From positions 1-49,077 of the forward strand of contig JADJDT010000012.1 in assembly GCA_016702545.1 (NCBI GenBank): a DNA stretch of 49,077 nucleotides, written 5' to 3'. Origin of the DNA: Pseudomonadota bacterium (GTDB lineage Bacteria; Myxococcota_A; Polyangia; GCA-2747355). Below the pieces are notes generated by a model. The model did not search any database. It was not told where the DNA came from and saw only the letters and a list, made by a program, of their open reading frames with translations. This document shows positions 47,054 to 49,077 of this stretch, in pieces. The position numbers were made by a program, and so were the translations under genes. Within the stretch, counting starts at the first letter, position 1. Every line of letters begins with the position of its first letter.

Positions 47054-48658
47054 CTACTCGGGAGCGTGCTCGGTGTAGACAGCCCAGGTGCGCGAAAACC
47101 CGTTGTCATCCTCGAGCGTCCTCTCTTGCACCCGCCCTGAGACGCACAGCCTGAATGCTCCCGGACTCGCGAACTCCCGGCTCCTGGTCACCAAGAGCGC
47201 GCGGTCGAGCTTCTCTCGCCACCACACCCGTCGATCAACCGAAGAGATCTCGTACAGGTTGGTTTCCAGCCGCACCAGGATGTACCCAAACAGCCACTGG
47301 CCCGCGCCACACTCGCCTCTGCCTCTATTTGCGTCAGCCTCACTCTTCCGAGGTGTCCCCTCCTCACTCTGTTCGTTTGTGCAATCTGTGGCGCCGGGCA
47401 GAGTGGGCGCGTCCAGTTCGTGACACGGCACGAGATCAGCGTTCGACTGGCGCGATCTGCCCACCGCACTTCGCGCCGCAGGCTGGTTCTGCACCAATCG
47501 ACCACCGCGGCTGACCCACCCAAGGCCTGCAGCGTCGTGCCATCCATCACTTCGGCGTCCTCCGGTACTTGGAGAACAACTTCGTTGTTGTTGCTGGAGA
47601 CCAAGGCTGACACCTTGGCCGTTCGCTTCTTACATAGAAATGGCAGCCCCCAACGGATCGTGGCCCGCCGCGCAAGCTCACGTTCCTGCTGCTGCTCTGC
47701 CGCTTGTTTGCGTCCTTCAGCTAGCCGTTGGCGCTCCTCGGCCGCATCTTGTCGCTTCTGGCGCCGGTTCTGCTCAACCGCGGTGATCGGGAGCTTCTTG
47801 AGCGCCCAGAGCTCGACGCCCCTTAACTCGTAGGGTGGCTCGACGAGCCCCTCCGCCAGGCCGTGGTGAGTCGCGGTGGAGGCGATTACCGAATAGACCA
47901 TGGTGCTCTTCAGCGGCGTGCCCGTCTCGCATGGATTCGTCGGTGCCGAGCAGCCGGACACACCCTCCGTAGCCGGATAGAGGAGCTGCTTCTTCACGGC
48001 CACCTTCGGCCGGAACTGCTGCCATGCTTCTTCTTCATCGCGTGCCGCGGCAATTTGGAAGGGGGCAACGGTCCCTCCGGCTCGAGCCGCGGCCTGCTCC
48101 CGCTGAAACTTCCGGTGCGCCGCAACCATGCTCATGGCGCTGAAAGTGTGACGGCTCAGCGGGAACTCCTCTGTGAACCGGGCGTACACGTCAGCCGTGT
48201 TCACCTGCCTCGCGCCTTGCCAGGACCGATCCTCCAACTCGCGGTGGTAGGGAGCCAAGTCAACCACTCCGGCCGCCTGCCCCACCACCCGTAGGCGCAG
48301 AAGGAGATCGGGGTTGAATCCGATCACTAGCCGCCGAGGCAACAGCGCGTCGAGATTAGCGACCGCCACTCCACTCGAGTCGGTCACACCGACTCGAAGA
48401 ACCCTGCCCTGCCAAGTTGCCAGCACGAGGACGCCGGAAAGCCCCGAAGAGGAACGGAGCACTTCTTGTGTATGGGCCTCGCTCGCGAACTTCACGCGCA
48501 GGGACGAACCCACAATGCTGGCAGTTGCTTTGAGGGCGGGTTTGCTGAGCTTCTGGGACCGACGAAGTTCATATCGTGGGCCGTCGCCGGCGGTGGTCAG
48601 CGCCTTGCGACCAGCCAGCGGCGGCGAGCAACAGACACAGCCGTCGATGCCACGCCAT
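47054..48658 (-). pseudogene. secreted protein of unknown function, two compensating frameshifts
   Basis: GGAG lies 8-11 bp before ATG 48658, whose frame gives a clear signal peptide (RRLCLLLAAAGWSQGA). The frame then shifts near 48,600 into ALTTAGDGPRYELRRSQKLS, a 500-codon frame with VLVLATWQGRVLRVGVTD and VYARFTEEFPLSRHTF. It also holds a charged, probably coiled-coil stretch (RQKRQDAAEERQRLAEGRKQ) and WGLPFLCKKRT. Near 47,380 it shifts again to end QWLFGYILVRLETNLYEISS ... WAVYTEHAPE at 47,054. The total span is exactly 535 codons, so the two shifts cancel. I do not recognise the family; export to the periplasm or surface is likely. Confidence 0.6.
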
Positions 48659-49077
48659 GGTTCTTCTCCGGAAATGCCCCGCCCGAACTCTTGCCTTCGG
48701 TCAGCAGGGGCAGCATGTATGTGGCACGTTAAGCGACGTTTCTCTGCTCGTCCAACTTCCCAAGGTTCCGCACCCGCCCATAGACGGCGGAGGCAAAGAC
48801 GGATCGCATTCACCCGATTGCGGCAATCGAGTTGACCTTCGTCGAGCTCGACTGATCGCGCGCCCCGCGTGGGGCCGGAGCCCGAACCGGGGATGGTTGC
48901 GAGGTGATGGTTGCGAAGGTGTGCGGCCGTGGGCCTCCGTTCGAGTGCTTTCTAGCCAGGGGGGGGACGCACTTGGCGGGAGCACGGTGGCCCCTATGCT
49001 CGTGATGGGCGAGGGGCGCGCCGCGCCTGGGCCGTGCTGCGGGCCGCTGGGCGCGCAGGCCTCGTAGCCTGTCGGGC
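48659..49077. other. window end, no gene seen
   Basis: Beyond the probable start of the secreted protein there is no supported frame. The promoter of that gene should lie in the first 100-200 bp. Overlapping open frames on both strands look like GC-rich background. Confidence 0.4.

Overview
The window is high-GC bacterial DNA, most likely from a Myxococcota (former Deltaproteobacteria) genome or MAG. The signs are a trypsin-like protease ending in a MYXO-CTERM-like tail, an FHA-domain sigma-54 activator, a fibrinogen-like secreted protein, a SWIM/SNF2 ATPase and many lipoproteins. No rRNA, tRNA or CRISPR array was recognised. The window divides into a damaged, transposon-rich left part (about 1-23,000), a tidy housekeeping part (about 25,400-43,300) and a mixed right end.

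Left part. Positions 1-4,200 hold no intact gene, only remnants: a frameshifted IS91-family element (copy 1) that seems to lie inside a decayed IS21-type element with an IstB remnant. Next come a broken DUF4914 (PEPCK-like) gene, a 157-bp MITE-like element, a frameshifted response regulator and a hybrid histidine kinase. An alginate-export-type porin lies divergent to nrfHA (nitrite ammonification cytochromes). A DUF4011-type helicase remnant is cut by IS91 copy 2.

The core finding is a 2.7-kb direct repeat (13,711-16,447 and 20,198-22,952). Each unit contains an IS91-family element, an identical 145-bp MITE inside its transposase, about 370 bp of spacer and the first 102 codons of a SNF2/SWIM ATPase gene. 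In the right copy the SNF2 gene continues to its natural end. In the left copy its 5' end is fused in frame to the C-terminal two thirds of a PfkB sugar kinase. This is what one-ended, read-through transposition of an IS91/ISCR-like element past its terminus would leave. A hipBA-type toxin-antitoxin pair (frameshifted) and a secreted protein of unknown function lie between the repeats.

Housekeeping part. In order: SNF2 ATPase, a membrane spermidine-synthase-like protein, a Phd/PIN toxin-antitoxin pair with a palindromic operator, a DUF5658 membrane protein, a YqeY protein, an OB-fold-like lipoprotein, HtrA/Deg protease, a ribosome hibernation factor, a fibrinogen-like lipoprotein, an AmgK-like kinase, rsmG, a class II aldolase, a trypsin-like protease coupled to a PilZ protein, leuS and an FHA-sigma-54 regulator.

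Right end. A 160-bp fold-back element, a frameshifted RidA gene, a tightly coupled three-gene operon of unknown function (44,213-45,290; the first product resembles Tse2-type ADP-ribosyltransferase toxins), a RAYT-type transposase flanked by inverted REP-like repeats, and a frameshifted secreted protein.

Many genes outside the housekeeping block carry one or more frameshifts but almost no in-frame stops. That pattern suggests either very recent decay or indel errors in the assembly, and it should be settled before any of them is called dead.
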